The position numbers and the translations under genes were made by a program. DNA of 7,887 nt from Bryobacterales bacterium (lineage in GTDB: Bacteria; Cyanobacteriota; Vampirovibrionia; Obscuribacterales; Obscuribacteraceae): the NCBI GenBank assembly GCA_903970295.1, contig CAJCHQ010000827.1:1-7887 (forward strand), in the 5' to 3' direction. How positions within the stretch are numbered: position 1 is the first letter of the stretch; each line of letters starts with the position of its first letter. Positions 1 through 5,673 of this stretch are shown one piece after another. Under the pieces are notes generated by a model. It was not told the DNA's origin. It searched no databases and saw only the letters and a list, made by a program, of their open reading frames with translations.

Positions 1-228
1 ATCGGCTTGCCGGAATTGCCCGGCATTCTCGAACTCCAGGCATTGGTCGAGCAAATCAGCAGTTGGAATCTTGGTGTGCGCGCCGTTGAAATAGCCATCA
101 TCGACGGGCTTACGCAGTGGTCGGTCAGCTGCATTATCAGTGGTCGCCGCGGGCTTGGCAGTTTCTTCACACTGACCGGGAAGAGCGGTGCATAAACAAA
201 GTAACAGTAGTGAAACTGCTCTTTTCAC
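1..228 (-). CDS. Secreted protein with N-terminal signal peptide, partial (3' end outside window)
   Basis: An open frame of 76 codons starts with GTG at 228 and runs without a stop off the left edge. The first residues read MKRAVSLLLLCLCTALPG (GTG read as Met): two basic residues, a strongly hydrophobic core and a small/polar stretch, which is a classic Sec signal peptide, followed by a polar mature start (EETAKPAATTDNAADR). The cysteine at residue 20 is preceded by LPGQ, which does not fit a lipobox, so export as a soluble periplasmic or secreted protein is more likely than lipidation. The last visible residues (DLLDQCLEFENAGQFRQAD) have the small/aromatic spacing of the first helix of a tetratricopeptide repeat, but one partial helix cannot prove that. 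The start lies 8 bases after the last base of the upstream GGDEF gene's stop region, so co-transcription is likely. No strong ribosome binding site is visible. I do not recognise the family. Confidence 0.72.
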   Translation of the reverse strand, partial: MKRAVSLLLLCLCTALPGQCEETAKPAATTDNAADRPLRKPVDDGYFNGAHTKIPTADLLDQCLEFENAGQFRQAD

Positions 229-235
229 TAATGTC

Positions 236-961
236 TCATGATACAGACTCATCCATCAATTCCATGGCAAAGCTGACGGCATTGCCACCGCGCTCGGCTA
301 CGATTTCTGCGGCCAGGTCGGCCTGAGCGATTAAAGATTCCATATCGGTGCCATGGCCAGGAAAATGGGCAATGCCGATCGAGGCGAACACACGGATGGC
401 ATTCCATTGATGGGGAATTGAAATGGCCTCGAAGCGCTTGCGAATCCGATCAGCCAGTACAGATGCACCCTTGCCGGGAGTTTCTGGCAAAAGCACGAGG
501 AAGCGGTCTTCGCCATAACGAGCAACCATGTCAACATCAGACCGGCAGCTGCTAATGAGCGCTTCCGATGCGGCCCCAATCATGGAATCGACGGCAAGCA
601 TGCCGTATTCCTGCCCGATTTTTTTGAAGTTGTCGACCAGAACAACAAGCAGCGAGACATTACGTTTGTAGCGTATGGAGCGAGTCAGTTCTCGCCGGAT
701 CGTGCGAATCAAATAGCGAAAATTGTACGTCGGAGTTTCGCGGTCGTAAAAGGCTCTCATGTCGACTTCGTCGTCACTCAGTTCACGCACGGCGTCTTCG
801 GGCGAAAAGATGCTCTTTGCCACAGCCGGGTTGCGCAACATATCTAGAGCCTCTTGCTCGTTGATATTCCATTGCGTCTGCTGACGGATGTTAGAGACTC
901 GCCGGTGGAAGGCGTTGTCTTTGATGATTTGCTTGTCGTCCTTCCACGGATCACTTGGCAT
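236..961 (-). CDS. GGDEF-domain protein with degenerate active site
   Basis: A 241-residue protein without signal peptide or membrane segment, hence cytoplasmic. Residues 1-71 are polar and helical with no domain I recognise. Residues 72-232 fit the GGDEF (diguanylate cyclase) fold: FKKIG at 112-116 corresponds to the FKxIND segment, ARYGEDRFLVLLPET at 147-161 to the RYGGDEF hairpin, ASIGIAHFP at 193-201 to the SiGia strand, and LIAQAD at 210-215 to the LlxxAD helix. The signature is GEDRF instead of GGDEF. The first metal-binding aspartate of the DxDxFK motif is Leu108, with only Asp110 kept, and the usual LTGLxNR segment is replaced by ETPTYNFR. From family knowledge these changes should abolish c-di-GMP synthesis; a nucleotide-sensing or structural role is an inference. 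The inhibitory RxxD site is also out of register (Arg140, Asp144). The ATG at 961 is preceded by AAAGG nine bases upstream. A secreted-protein gene follows closely. Confidence 0.85.
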   Translation of the reverse strand: MPSDPWKDDKQIIKDNAFHRRVSNIRQQTQWNINEQEALDMLRNPAVAKSIFSPEDAVRELSDDEVDMRAFYDRETPTYNFRYLIRTIRRELTRSIRYKRNVSLLVVLVDNFKKIGQEYGMLAVDSMIGAASEALISSCRSDVDMVARYGEDRFLVLLPETPGKGASVLADRIRKRFEAISIPHQWNAIRVFASIGIAHFPGHGTDMESLIAQADLAAEIVAERGGNAVSFAMELMDESVS

Positions 962-1002
962 AACTATAAGCCTTTATTTTGAGGCGAACTGGGCTCAACA
1001 CA

Positions 1003-1008
1003 AGTATA
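1003..1008 (-). promoter_or_regulatory. Candidate -10 element (TATACT) for the GGDEF gene
   Basis: On the minus strand the hexamer TATACT matches the sigma70 -10 consensus in five of six positions. It sits about 42 bases before the ATG at 961, in the only sizeable spacer upstream of this gene. No good -35 hexamer is found at 17 bases, so the call is tentative. Confidence 0.25.
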
Positions 1009-1058
1009 TCTTTTATCCGAAAAAGCGGGTAGGGTGCCCAAGCTGTATGGTGTTTGCC

Positions 1059-1076
1059 GCAGCCGGCGCAGCCGGC
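1059..1076. repeat. 9-bp tandem duplication able to form a short hairpin
   Basis: GCAGCCGGC occurs twice in direct succession in the spacer between cinA and the GGDEF gene. Because GCCGGC is self-complementary, the two copies also form a 6-bp GC stem with a 3-nt loop (1062-1076). No T-run follows on either strand, so it is not a convincing intrinsic terminator for cinA, although it lies in the right place downstream of it. Confidence 0.5.
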
Positions 1077-1161
1077 AGGAGGGCACTTGGCCGGGAAAGA
1101 TATTATCGGCAGGTTGACAGCCAACTAAATCGAGCCGACCCGACAAAGGATCGCCTTTTCC

Positions 1162-2490
1162 TTAACTCTTTACTTGAGATGCGCGAGCCACGACTTTGAG
1201 CAGATTCTGATCCAAGAGATAGAGGCGCACCATATTCAGTGCCTCATTGGCGGTGCGAAAACGAATCTCGGAACGGCTCGACTTCAGACCAAGCTTGAGT
1301 GTATGGGCAGCGTAAAAGTCTTTCGCAGCCAGTCCGAGATAGACAGAACCAACTGGTTTCTCAGGCGTGCCGCCATCCGGTCCAGCCACTCCTGTGACGC
1401 TCAAACCGATATCCGCCCGGCTCAAACGCAAAATTCCAAGAGCCATTTCTTTTGCACACTCTGCACTGACTGCACCAAATTCTGCCAGAGTTTTTTCGCT
1501 TACCCCAAGCAGCTGAGTCTTGGCAGAATTAGAGTAAGTGACGACGTTCAGACCAATGTACTTGGAGCTGCCGGGGATATCGGTGAGGCGCTGACTGACT
1601 AAACCACCGGTGCAGGATTCAGCCAGCGACAATTTCAAATCACGTTCAGTCAACAACTTTCCTACTACCGACTCGAGCGTGTCGTCATCGACGCCATAGC
1701 ACTTATGTCCGCTGCCCTTGCGAATTTCTTCGATCACCGGTTCAGCGATGCGCCTCGCCTGATCTTCATCCGCAGCCTTGGCCGTGACACGCAAGCGACA
1801 TTCTCCATGCCCCGCATATGGTGCCACGGTCGGATTTGCTTGTTCCAAAAGATGTGCATATTGCTCGGCCAATGCCGATTCACCGATGCCGTAATGTTTA
1901 AGCTCAAGAGACCAGAGTGTGCCTGAGCTGTAGGTTTTGAGCAGAAATGGTGCGGCAGTTTCACGCCACATCGCTTTCAACTCGCGCGGCACACCGGGAA
2001 ATGTGAGAATGATTCGCTCTCGCTCAGGATTATCGATCGAGGCTTTCTCGAGAGTTTTTTTGTCCAAACGCCAAATCAGTCCTGGTGCGGTTCCAGCCGG
2101 GTTCGGCAAGATATCGGCACCAGCCGGTCGCAAAGCTTGCTTGCGATTACTCTCGGGCATAGGGAAGTTGCGCTCGCGGAAAAGCGCACTGATGTAGGCG
2201 AAAACTGCCTCGTCGAAAATCAATTCGGATGCAAAAAATTCCGCCAGACATTCAGTCGTCAGATCATCGGCAGTGGGACCCAGACCGCCAGTTGTAATCA
2301 GGACGTCAGCTCGATTGAGAGCGATTCTAATGGCATCTTTGACGCGCGGCTTGTTGTCACCTACGGTTGTGCGAAAGTAACTATCAATACCAAGTTTTGC
2401 CAGTTCGACTGCGAGAAACTGCGAGTTGGTATCGAGCACTTGACCGAGAAGAAGCTCGGTACCGATAGATAAGGTTTCCGCGTTAGGCAT
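1162..2490 (-). CDS. cinA: CinA family protein, nicotinamide-nucleotide amidohydrolase
   Basis: A 442-residue two-domain CinA. The N-terminal COG1058 (MoCF-like) domain carries GTELLLG at 10-16, TTGGLGPTADDLTTE at 66-80 and FPGVPRE at 164-170. The C-terminal PncC/COG1546 domain from about 271 carries LAESCTGG at 289-296, whose Ser292 lies in the conserved catalytic motif, then VVTYSNS at 316-322 and TGVAGPDGG at 366-374. Family knowledge: the C-terminal domain hydrolyses nicotinamide mononucleotide to nicotinate mononucleotide and ammonia in NAD salvage, and the N-terminal domain has been linked to ADP-ribose hydrolysis; the name comes from a competence association. Length and motif wording (NPAGTAPG, GIGESALAE, NPTVAPYAG) resemble cyanobacterial CinA. 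I chose the ATG at 2490, which gives the usual short lead before the first strand. An in-frame TTG at 2502 would add four residues and overlap the upstream stop. It appears to be the last gene of the thiL-folD operon. Confidence 0.96.
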   Translation of the reverse strand: MPNAETLSIGTELLLGQVLDTNSQFLAVELAKLGIDSYFRTTVGDNKPRVKDAIRIALNRADVLITTGGLGPTADDLTTECLAEFFASELIFDEAVFAYISALFRERNFPMPESNRKQALRPAGADILPNPAGTAPGLIWRLDKKTLEKASIDNPERERIILTFPGVPRELKAMWRETAAPFLLKTYSSGTLWSLELKHYGIGESALAEQYAHLLEQANPTVAPYAGHGECRLRVTAKAADEDQARRIAEPVIEEIRKGSGHKCYGVDDDTLESVVGKLLTERDLKLSLAESCTGGLVSQRLTDIPGSSKYIGLNVVTYSNSAKTQLLGVSEKTLAEFGAVSAECAKEMALGILRLSRADIGLSVTGVAGPDGGTPEKPVGSVYLGLAAKDFYAAHTLKLGLKSSRSEIRFRTANEALNMVRLYLLDQNLLKVVARASQVKS

Positions 2491-2498
2491 GGCGTGGA

Positions 2499-2696
2499 TC
2501 AAGCGATCCAGTGACGAGCCTGCGGATTCTGCTCGGGCAGTATCATGCCATGCCCACCAGACGCCGGCGCTTCAGGAGCATCGACTTTATACGTAAACAG
2601 GGCAAATACACCGATGGCAAATACCGTCATGCCAAAACAAACAAAAAAGAAAAATAGCCACTTTTTCGCTGGATCACTGTGTACGGCTTCACTCAT
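2499..2696 (-). CDS. Small single-pass membrane protein, 65 aa
   Basis: A 65-residue protein with one very hydrophobic segment at about residues 13-36 (WLFFFFVCFGMTVFAIGV and on), flanked on the N-side by two lysines. By the positive-inside rule the N-terminus is cytoplasmic and the roughly 29-residue tail, rich in Pro, Ala and Gly with two histidines, faces outward. I do not recognise a family. Reality is supported by context: its ATG overlaps the upstream gene's stop by eight bases (ATGAGTGA), a good AAAAGGGG ribosome binding site lies six bases before it, and it ends eight bases before the cinA ATG. It is probably translated together with the 226-aa membrane protein and may be its partner (inference). 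Confidence 0.75.
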   Translation of the reverse strand: MSEAVHSDPAKKWLFFFFVCFGMTVFAIGVFALFTYKVDAPEAPASGGHGMILPEQNPQARHWIA

Positions 2697-3369
2697 TTAA
2701 ATCCCCTTTTGTCGCAATCTCAAAGCTCTTGATACTTTTCAACAAGTCCATGGTCACTGGCAAATTGTACGGAGTACCGGAGGGTTCAAGAGCATAGATA
2801 AGAATAGTTTTGCGCTTTTCTTTAATGCAAATGCAGCCAATCAAACCCTCGACGCTCTTCTTTTTCTCATCATAGAATTCACCCACAATATACGCCATCC
2901 GGCGCTTGTCGATGACTTCTTCACCCTTCGACTTAACGGAGTGAATCTTATTCGGCGCCATGCTGGGCAAAGCTGTGTCGCTCAAATCGATAGCCCGACT
3001 GAGGAAAAACTCGGGGTCATCGTCACCGGTATTGGGATAGCACAAAAATTGAATTAATTGGTTATCAGGTTGATGGCTTACCTGTACAGTCGGCACAGGC
3101 AAGCGTGACGCATACTCATACTTGTAACCGGCTGGCAGCGGCTTGGGAAATTCTCCGATGTCGGCGGCAACACCTGGCATCTTTTGGGGATCGATAGCAT
3201 CTCTGGCCATGATGCCAATTGCGTCGGCCAGGCGAAACACTCCGTACGTCGAAGCGCCAAATACGACCACTACGAAAGCGACAATCGCCCTTGCCCAGAG
3301 AGGTAAGCGGCGCTTGGAAGCGGCTTTGTCGGGGGCAGATTTGGCGGTGCCTTCATCCATAGATTGCAT
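2689..3369 (-). CDS. Membrane-anchored hypothetical protein, 226 aa
   Basis: Residues 1-23 are polar with basic KRRLPLWAR before a single transmembrane helix at about 26-46 (RAIVAFVVVVFGASTYGVF). The remaining 180 residues should lie outside the cytoplasm. They form a mixed alpha/beta domain: LPAGYKYEYA at 78-87, then a possible strand with an opening YPN, a central GEFYDEKKKSVEG, and a closing ILIYALEPSGTPYN before an amphipathic LLKSIKSFE helix. That order of strands with a terminal SIKSF helix recalls PsbP/Mog1-like folds, which is only an inference from pattern. The chosen ATG at 3369 overlaps the folD stop by one base (TGATG), a typical coupling arrangement. A TTG one codon earlier and an ATG at 3360 are alternatives. 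It overlaps the next small membrane protein by eight bases. Function unknown. Confidence 0.8.
   Translation of the reverse strand: MQSMDEGTAKSAPDKAASKRRLPLWARAIVAFVVVVFGASTYGVFRLADAIGIMARDAIDPQKMPGVAADIGEFPKPLPAGYKYEYASRLPVPTVQVSHQPDNQLIQFLCYPNTGDDDPEFFLSRAIDLSDTALPSMAPNKIHSVKSKGEEVIDKRRMAYIVGEFYDEKKKSVEGLIGCICIKEKRKTILIYALEPSGTPYNLPVTMDLLKSIKSFEIATKGDLNE
2703..2710 (-). promoter_or_regulatory. Ribosome binding site of the 65-aa membrane protein
   Basis: AAAAGGGG on the minus strand lies six bases upstream of the ATG at 2696, inside the last codons of the preceding gene. It is the clearest Shine-Dalgarno-like site in the operon and supports the short gene being translated. Confidence 0.5.
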
Positions 3370-4277
3370 CAATGACTGGACTCAGCTTTGAGGTGCTCCT
3401 CATAGGCCGTCAGTGTGTTGGCTAAAAGCATAGCTATCGTCATCGGACCGACACCGCCAGGGACCGGCGTAATCAAGCCGGCGACGTTGACTGCTTCAGC
3501 AAAATCGACATCGCCGGCAATCGAAGATTCACCCTCTGCACTTTTGTCGTGATGGATGCCAACGTCAATGACGCAGGCACCCGGTTTGATCCAACTGCCT
3601 TTGACAAATGTTCTTTTGCCGGCAGCAACAACCAGAATGTCGGCGTTTCGGCAAATTTCATCAAGCCCCTGGGTGCGGCTGTGACACATGGTGACTGTGG
3701 CATTGCGCTGCATGAGCAGCAAGGCGATTGGCTTGCCGACAAGATTGGAACGACCGATGACCACAGCCCGACTGCCCTCGATCGGCACTTTGTGATAATC
3801 GAGCAGCTCGACAATACCCGACGGTGTGCAGGGCCGCAAGCCCGGTTTGCCGCCCATCAAAAGACCCATGCTGATTGCGGTCAAGCCATCCACGTCTTTA
3901 TCGGGGGCCAAAAGCGCTAATACTTCGTCGGCTGAAATTTGTTTAGGTAAAGGCAACTGGACTAGAATACCGTCCACCAAAGGGTCTTGATTGAGCGCTT
4001 GGACGCATTGCTTGACTTCAGCGGAACTGGCTGTCGCTGCAAATTTATGGAAAAAACTTTCGATTCCTACCTGTTTGCAAGCCTTGATCTTGCCCTGCAC
4101 GTAGAGGGCGGAAGCCGGATCATCGCCGACCAGAACCACAGCCAGACCGGGGGCTCTTTTGCCCTGTTCGCGATCAACAGCGGTTCGCTCGGCGAGACGC
4201 TTGCGCACGCTGGCCGCCACTTCTTTGCCATTCAAAACTCGATTGGCTGTGTCATTTTCAAGATCTTTCACTGGCAT
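3369..4277 (-). CDS. folD: Bifunctional methylenetetrahydrofolate dehydrogenase / methenyltetrahydrofolate cyclohydrolase
   Basis: A 302-residue cytoplasmic FolD, slightly longer than the usual 280-300. It oxidises 5,10-methylene-THF with NADP to methenyl-THF and hydrolyses that to 10-formyl-THF, supplying purine and formyl-methionine synthesis. Visible motifs: SALYVQGKIKACKQVGI at 56-72 with the catalytic pair Tyr59 and Lys63, VDGILVQLPLP at 101-111, PDKDVDG at 125-131, the dinucleotide-binding GRSNLVGKP at 175-183 with HSRT at 199-202, VIDVGIH at 236-242, and PGGVGPMT at 273-280. All key residues are present, so it should be active. The ATG at 4277 is preceded by GGAG ten bases upstream and gives a short lead before the LNGKEVA strand. 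It starts 21 bases after the thiL stop and its own stop overlaps the next ATG by one base. Confidence 0.97.
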   Translation of the reverse strand: MPVKDLENDTANRVLNGKEVAASVRKRLAERTAVDREQGKRAPGLAVVLVGDDPASALYVQGKIKACKQVGIESFFHKFAATASSAEVKQCVQALNQDPLVDGILVQLPLPKQISADEVLALLAPDKDVDGLTAISMGLLMGGKPGLRPCTPSGIVELLDYHKVPIEGSRAVVIGRSNLVGKPIALLLMQRNATVTMCHSRTQGLDEICRNADILVVAAGKRTFVKGSWIKPGACVIDVGIHHDKSAEGESSIAGDVDFAEAVNVAGLITPVPGGVGPMTIAMLLANTLTAYEEHLKAESSH

Positions 4278-4298
4278 TTTCTTTGGCTCCAGAGAGGG

Positions 4299-5270
4299 TC
4301 AAAAGTTTATTTGTTGAAAACACTTGGCTGGGTCCAGCTCAGGTCCGGCTTTCGAGCCGAGTCGCAAATTGACGCCGGCAGATGCCTTAATTTTGCCGAT
4401 GGCAGTAAAGGGATTTTCCGGCTGCCCGACCCAATTGTCCCAGATTTCAGACGGGACACAGCCGACTAATTCATAATCCTCGCCACCATAAAGTGCCCAA
4501 TCGTATGGATTGATGCGCGCTTCCGAAGCCAATCGCGCTGTTTCGATGTGTATCGGCACTCTTAGCAAATCAATATCCATGCCGACATGGCTGGCTCTGG
4601 AAATCTGGTCGAGGGCGTCAGCCAAGCCATCGCTTGTATCCATCAATGCTCCTCTTCCCCGGGTGCGGCTGACGAGCTCCCAGGCTTCATTCAGACGCGC
4701 TTGCGGTCGGCGGTGCGTCTCGCAGCAATGAGTGAAGCGCGGTGCGCTGCGAGTGACGGCGCTCATCTGAGCGTGTTTCAAATACCAGAGTCCGGCAATG
4801 CTGGCGCCGAAATTGCCGGTGACAACCACTATATCGCCGACGGCAGCACCGGAGCGCAGCATGCAGCCGCTTTCGTGGACGTCGCCCAGGGCAGTTACGT
4901 TCAAGACTAGATTCGGACCAGTGGTCAGGTCGCCGCCGACAATGCGGGTACGGTAGGTGCTTGCACAGTCGATGATGCCTGAGTACAAGCGGTTGAATTG
5001 CTCGCGACTGAAGAGTCGAGGCAGAGTCAGGCTGATCAGCAGGTACCGCGGACGACCAGCCATGGCGGCTATGTCGCTTATATTGACGGCGACCGTTTTC
5101 CAGCCGATGTCTTCAAGCGAGCTGAGCGAGGTTAGAAAGTGCGTGCCTTCGACCAGGCTGTCTGCGGTGATGAGCTGTTGCCCGGGGAGGAGCGCGCAGT
5201 CGTCACCGATGAATTTGCCGCCGGTCCACTCTTTGATTTGCTCGACTAGGATTTGTTCGCGGGTGCTCAT
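4299..5270 (-). CDS. thiL: Thiamine-monophosphate kinase
   Basis: A 323-residue ThiL, the normal family length, which phosphorylates thiamine monophosphate with ATP to give the active cofactor thiamine diphosphate in the cytoplasm. Motifs in order: IGDDCALL at 21-28 (Mg/ATP aspartates), TADSLVEGTHF at 35-45, VNISDIAAMAG at 62-72, GGDLTTGPN at 112-120, VTGNFGAS at 150-157, MDTSDGLADAL at 210-220, and YGGEDYELV at 261-269. The reading frame stays open for another 105 codons upstream to an ATG at 5585. That extension is proline-rich, reads through a large inverted repeat, and has no counterpart in ThiL, so the ATG at 5270 is the right start. No Shine-Dalgarno match precedes it and no TPP riboswitch is visible upstream. 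It is the first clear gene of the operon that continues with folD. Confidence 0.95.
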   Translation of the reverse strand: MSTREQILVEQIKEWTGGKFIGDDCALLPGQQLITADSLVEGTHFLTSLSSLEDIGWKTVAVNISDIAAMAGRPRYLLISLTLPRLFSREQFNRLYSGIIDCASTYRTRIVGGDLTTGPNLVLNVTALGDVHESGCMLRSGAAVGDIVVVTGNFGASIAGLWYLKHAQMSAVTRSAPRFTHCCETHRRPQARLNEAWELVSRTRGRGALMDTSDGLADALDQISRASHVGMDIDLLRVPIHIETARLASEARINPYDWALYGGEDYELVGCVPSEIWDNWVGQPENPFTAIGKIKASAGVNLRLGSKAGPELDPAKCFQQINF

Positions 5271-5296
5271 CGGGGTAATAGCTTGGCAAGTGAGAA

Positions 5297-5328
5297 GGGG
5301 CGGGTTCGGGAAGGGCTCGGGAAAGGGG
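5297..5328 (+). other. Predicted G-quadruplex motif with six G-runs
   Basis: Runs of G lie at 5297-5300, 5302-5304, 5308-5310, 5313-5315, 5319-5321 and 5325-5328, separated by loops of 1, 3, 2, 3 and 3 bases. This exceeds the canonical G3+N1-7 four-run rule. It sits 27 bases upstream of the thiL start, on the strand that is template for thiL. The last two runs are part of the left arm of the adjacent inverted repeat, so the two structures would compete. Confidence 0.6.
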
Positions 5329-5378
5329 TCACGATTTTGGCCAGACCCACCCAACCCCAAAATCGTAACCCCTTTCCC
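5319..5378. repeat. Near-perfect 22-bp inverted repeat with 16-nt loop
   Basis: The left arm 5319-5340 and right arm 5357-5378 are reverse complements at 21 of 22 positions; the left arm begins GGGAAAGGGG and ends CGATTTTGG. The spacer 5341-5356 is C-rich on the plus strand. No T-run follows either arm, and the stem is much longer than a normal intrinsic terminator. A dispersed palindromic element (REP or MITE-like), an mRNA processing hairpin, or a regulatory hairpin ahead of thiL are all possible. Confidence 0.8.
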
Positions 5379-5427
5379 TGACCGTACATGGAAACAGGTT
5401 TGCTCGATTGCGGAGCCTTTACGAAGA

Positions 5428-5619
5428 TTATTTCTTGGGCAGAGCGCCTTCGACACCGGGGACGAACCAGTACATGTCGGCAATTTGCTGAGTGGTGGCA
5501 TTGAGATTGGGGGCGATGCGTTGTTGACCGGAGCGATCGCCTCTAAAAGTGCACGAGCTTGTTTTTGCAACAAGTGCTGCATCAAAGACCTCCATCACGA
5601 CGCACGTTCTATGGACCAT
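5428..5619 (-). CDS. Doubtful 63-codon ORF upstream of thiL
   Basis: The minus strand is open from an ATG at 5619 to a TAA at 5428. The last third (LNATTQQIADMYWFVPGVEG and a closing ALPKK) looks more protein-like than the first two thirds. The first part resembles chance translation, and a second frame over the same bases gives a helix-like start (MMQHLLQKQARALLEAIAP). That pattern would fit either a spurious frame or a decayed gene whose frame has shifted. No ribosome binding site is seen and the ATG lies inside a palindrome. I do not recognise any family. If real, it would be the first gene of the thiL operon. Confidence 0.25.
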   Translation of the reverse strand: MVHRTCVVMEVFDAALVAKTSSCTFRGDRSGQQRIAPNLNATTQQIADMYWFVPGVEGALPKK

Positions 5620-5621
5620 AG
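5609..5621. promoter_or_regulatory. 13-bp perfect palindrome, candidate operator
   Basis: CTATGGACCATAG has 6-bp arms around one central base and lies 52 bases upstream of the transporter ATG, in the divergent region where a dimeric regulator could act on either side. The arms are short enough that chance is a real possibility. Confidence 0.25.
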
Positions 5622-5673
5622 CCTGGAGGGATTAGCTTAGCATTTTGGGGGACCTACCGATTGGCCCTGGCTG

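Larger units (their letters stand above)
5271..5673. other. Divergent intergenic region between thiL and the ABC transporter gene
   Basis: These 403 bases must hold the promoters for both the minus-strand operon and the plus-strand transporter gene. They contain six G-runs, a 22-bp inverted repeat, a 13-bp palindrome, one GCGATCGC octamer and a doubtful 63-codon minus-strand frame, each listed separately. Several frames on both strands are open through much of it, which may simply reflect composition or may mark the remains of an old gene. I found no convincing -35/-10 pair, no tRNA and no riboswitch. Confidence 0.7.

Noticed and set aside
964..1146. 60-codon minus-strand open frame in the spacer between cinA and the GGDEF gene
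   Set aside because: Composition is Cys/Pro/Arg-rich without a recognisable pattern, it overlaps the tandem repeat and the candidate promoter, and no ribosome binding site is seen.
2496..2509. GGATC-AAGC-GATCC hairpin at the 65-aa gene / cinA junction
   Set aside because: A 5-bp stem with a 4-base loop is expected by chance at this scale, and its bases are used by codons of the 65-aa gene.
3549..3920. 123-codon plus-strand open frame inside folD
   Set aside because: It lies wholly antisense to highly conserved FolD motifs, which explain the sequence fully.
5319..5378. Intrinsic terminator interpretation of the inverted repeat
   Set aside because: There is no T-run after either arm, and the stem is longer and the loop larger than usual for a terminator.
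5271..5427. TPP riboswitch upstream of thiL
   Set aside because: The characteristic CTGAGA and downstream TPP-binding segments are not found on the minus strand; the region is instead taken up by the inverted repeat.
4957..5640. 227-codon plus-strand open frame opposite thiL and through the spacer
   Set aside because: Most of it is antisense to the conserved ThiL N-terminal half, and the rest reads through the inverted repeat; the translation is Arg/Ser/Cys-rich as expected for a shadow frame.
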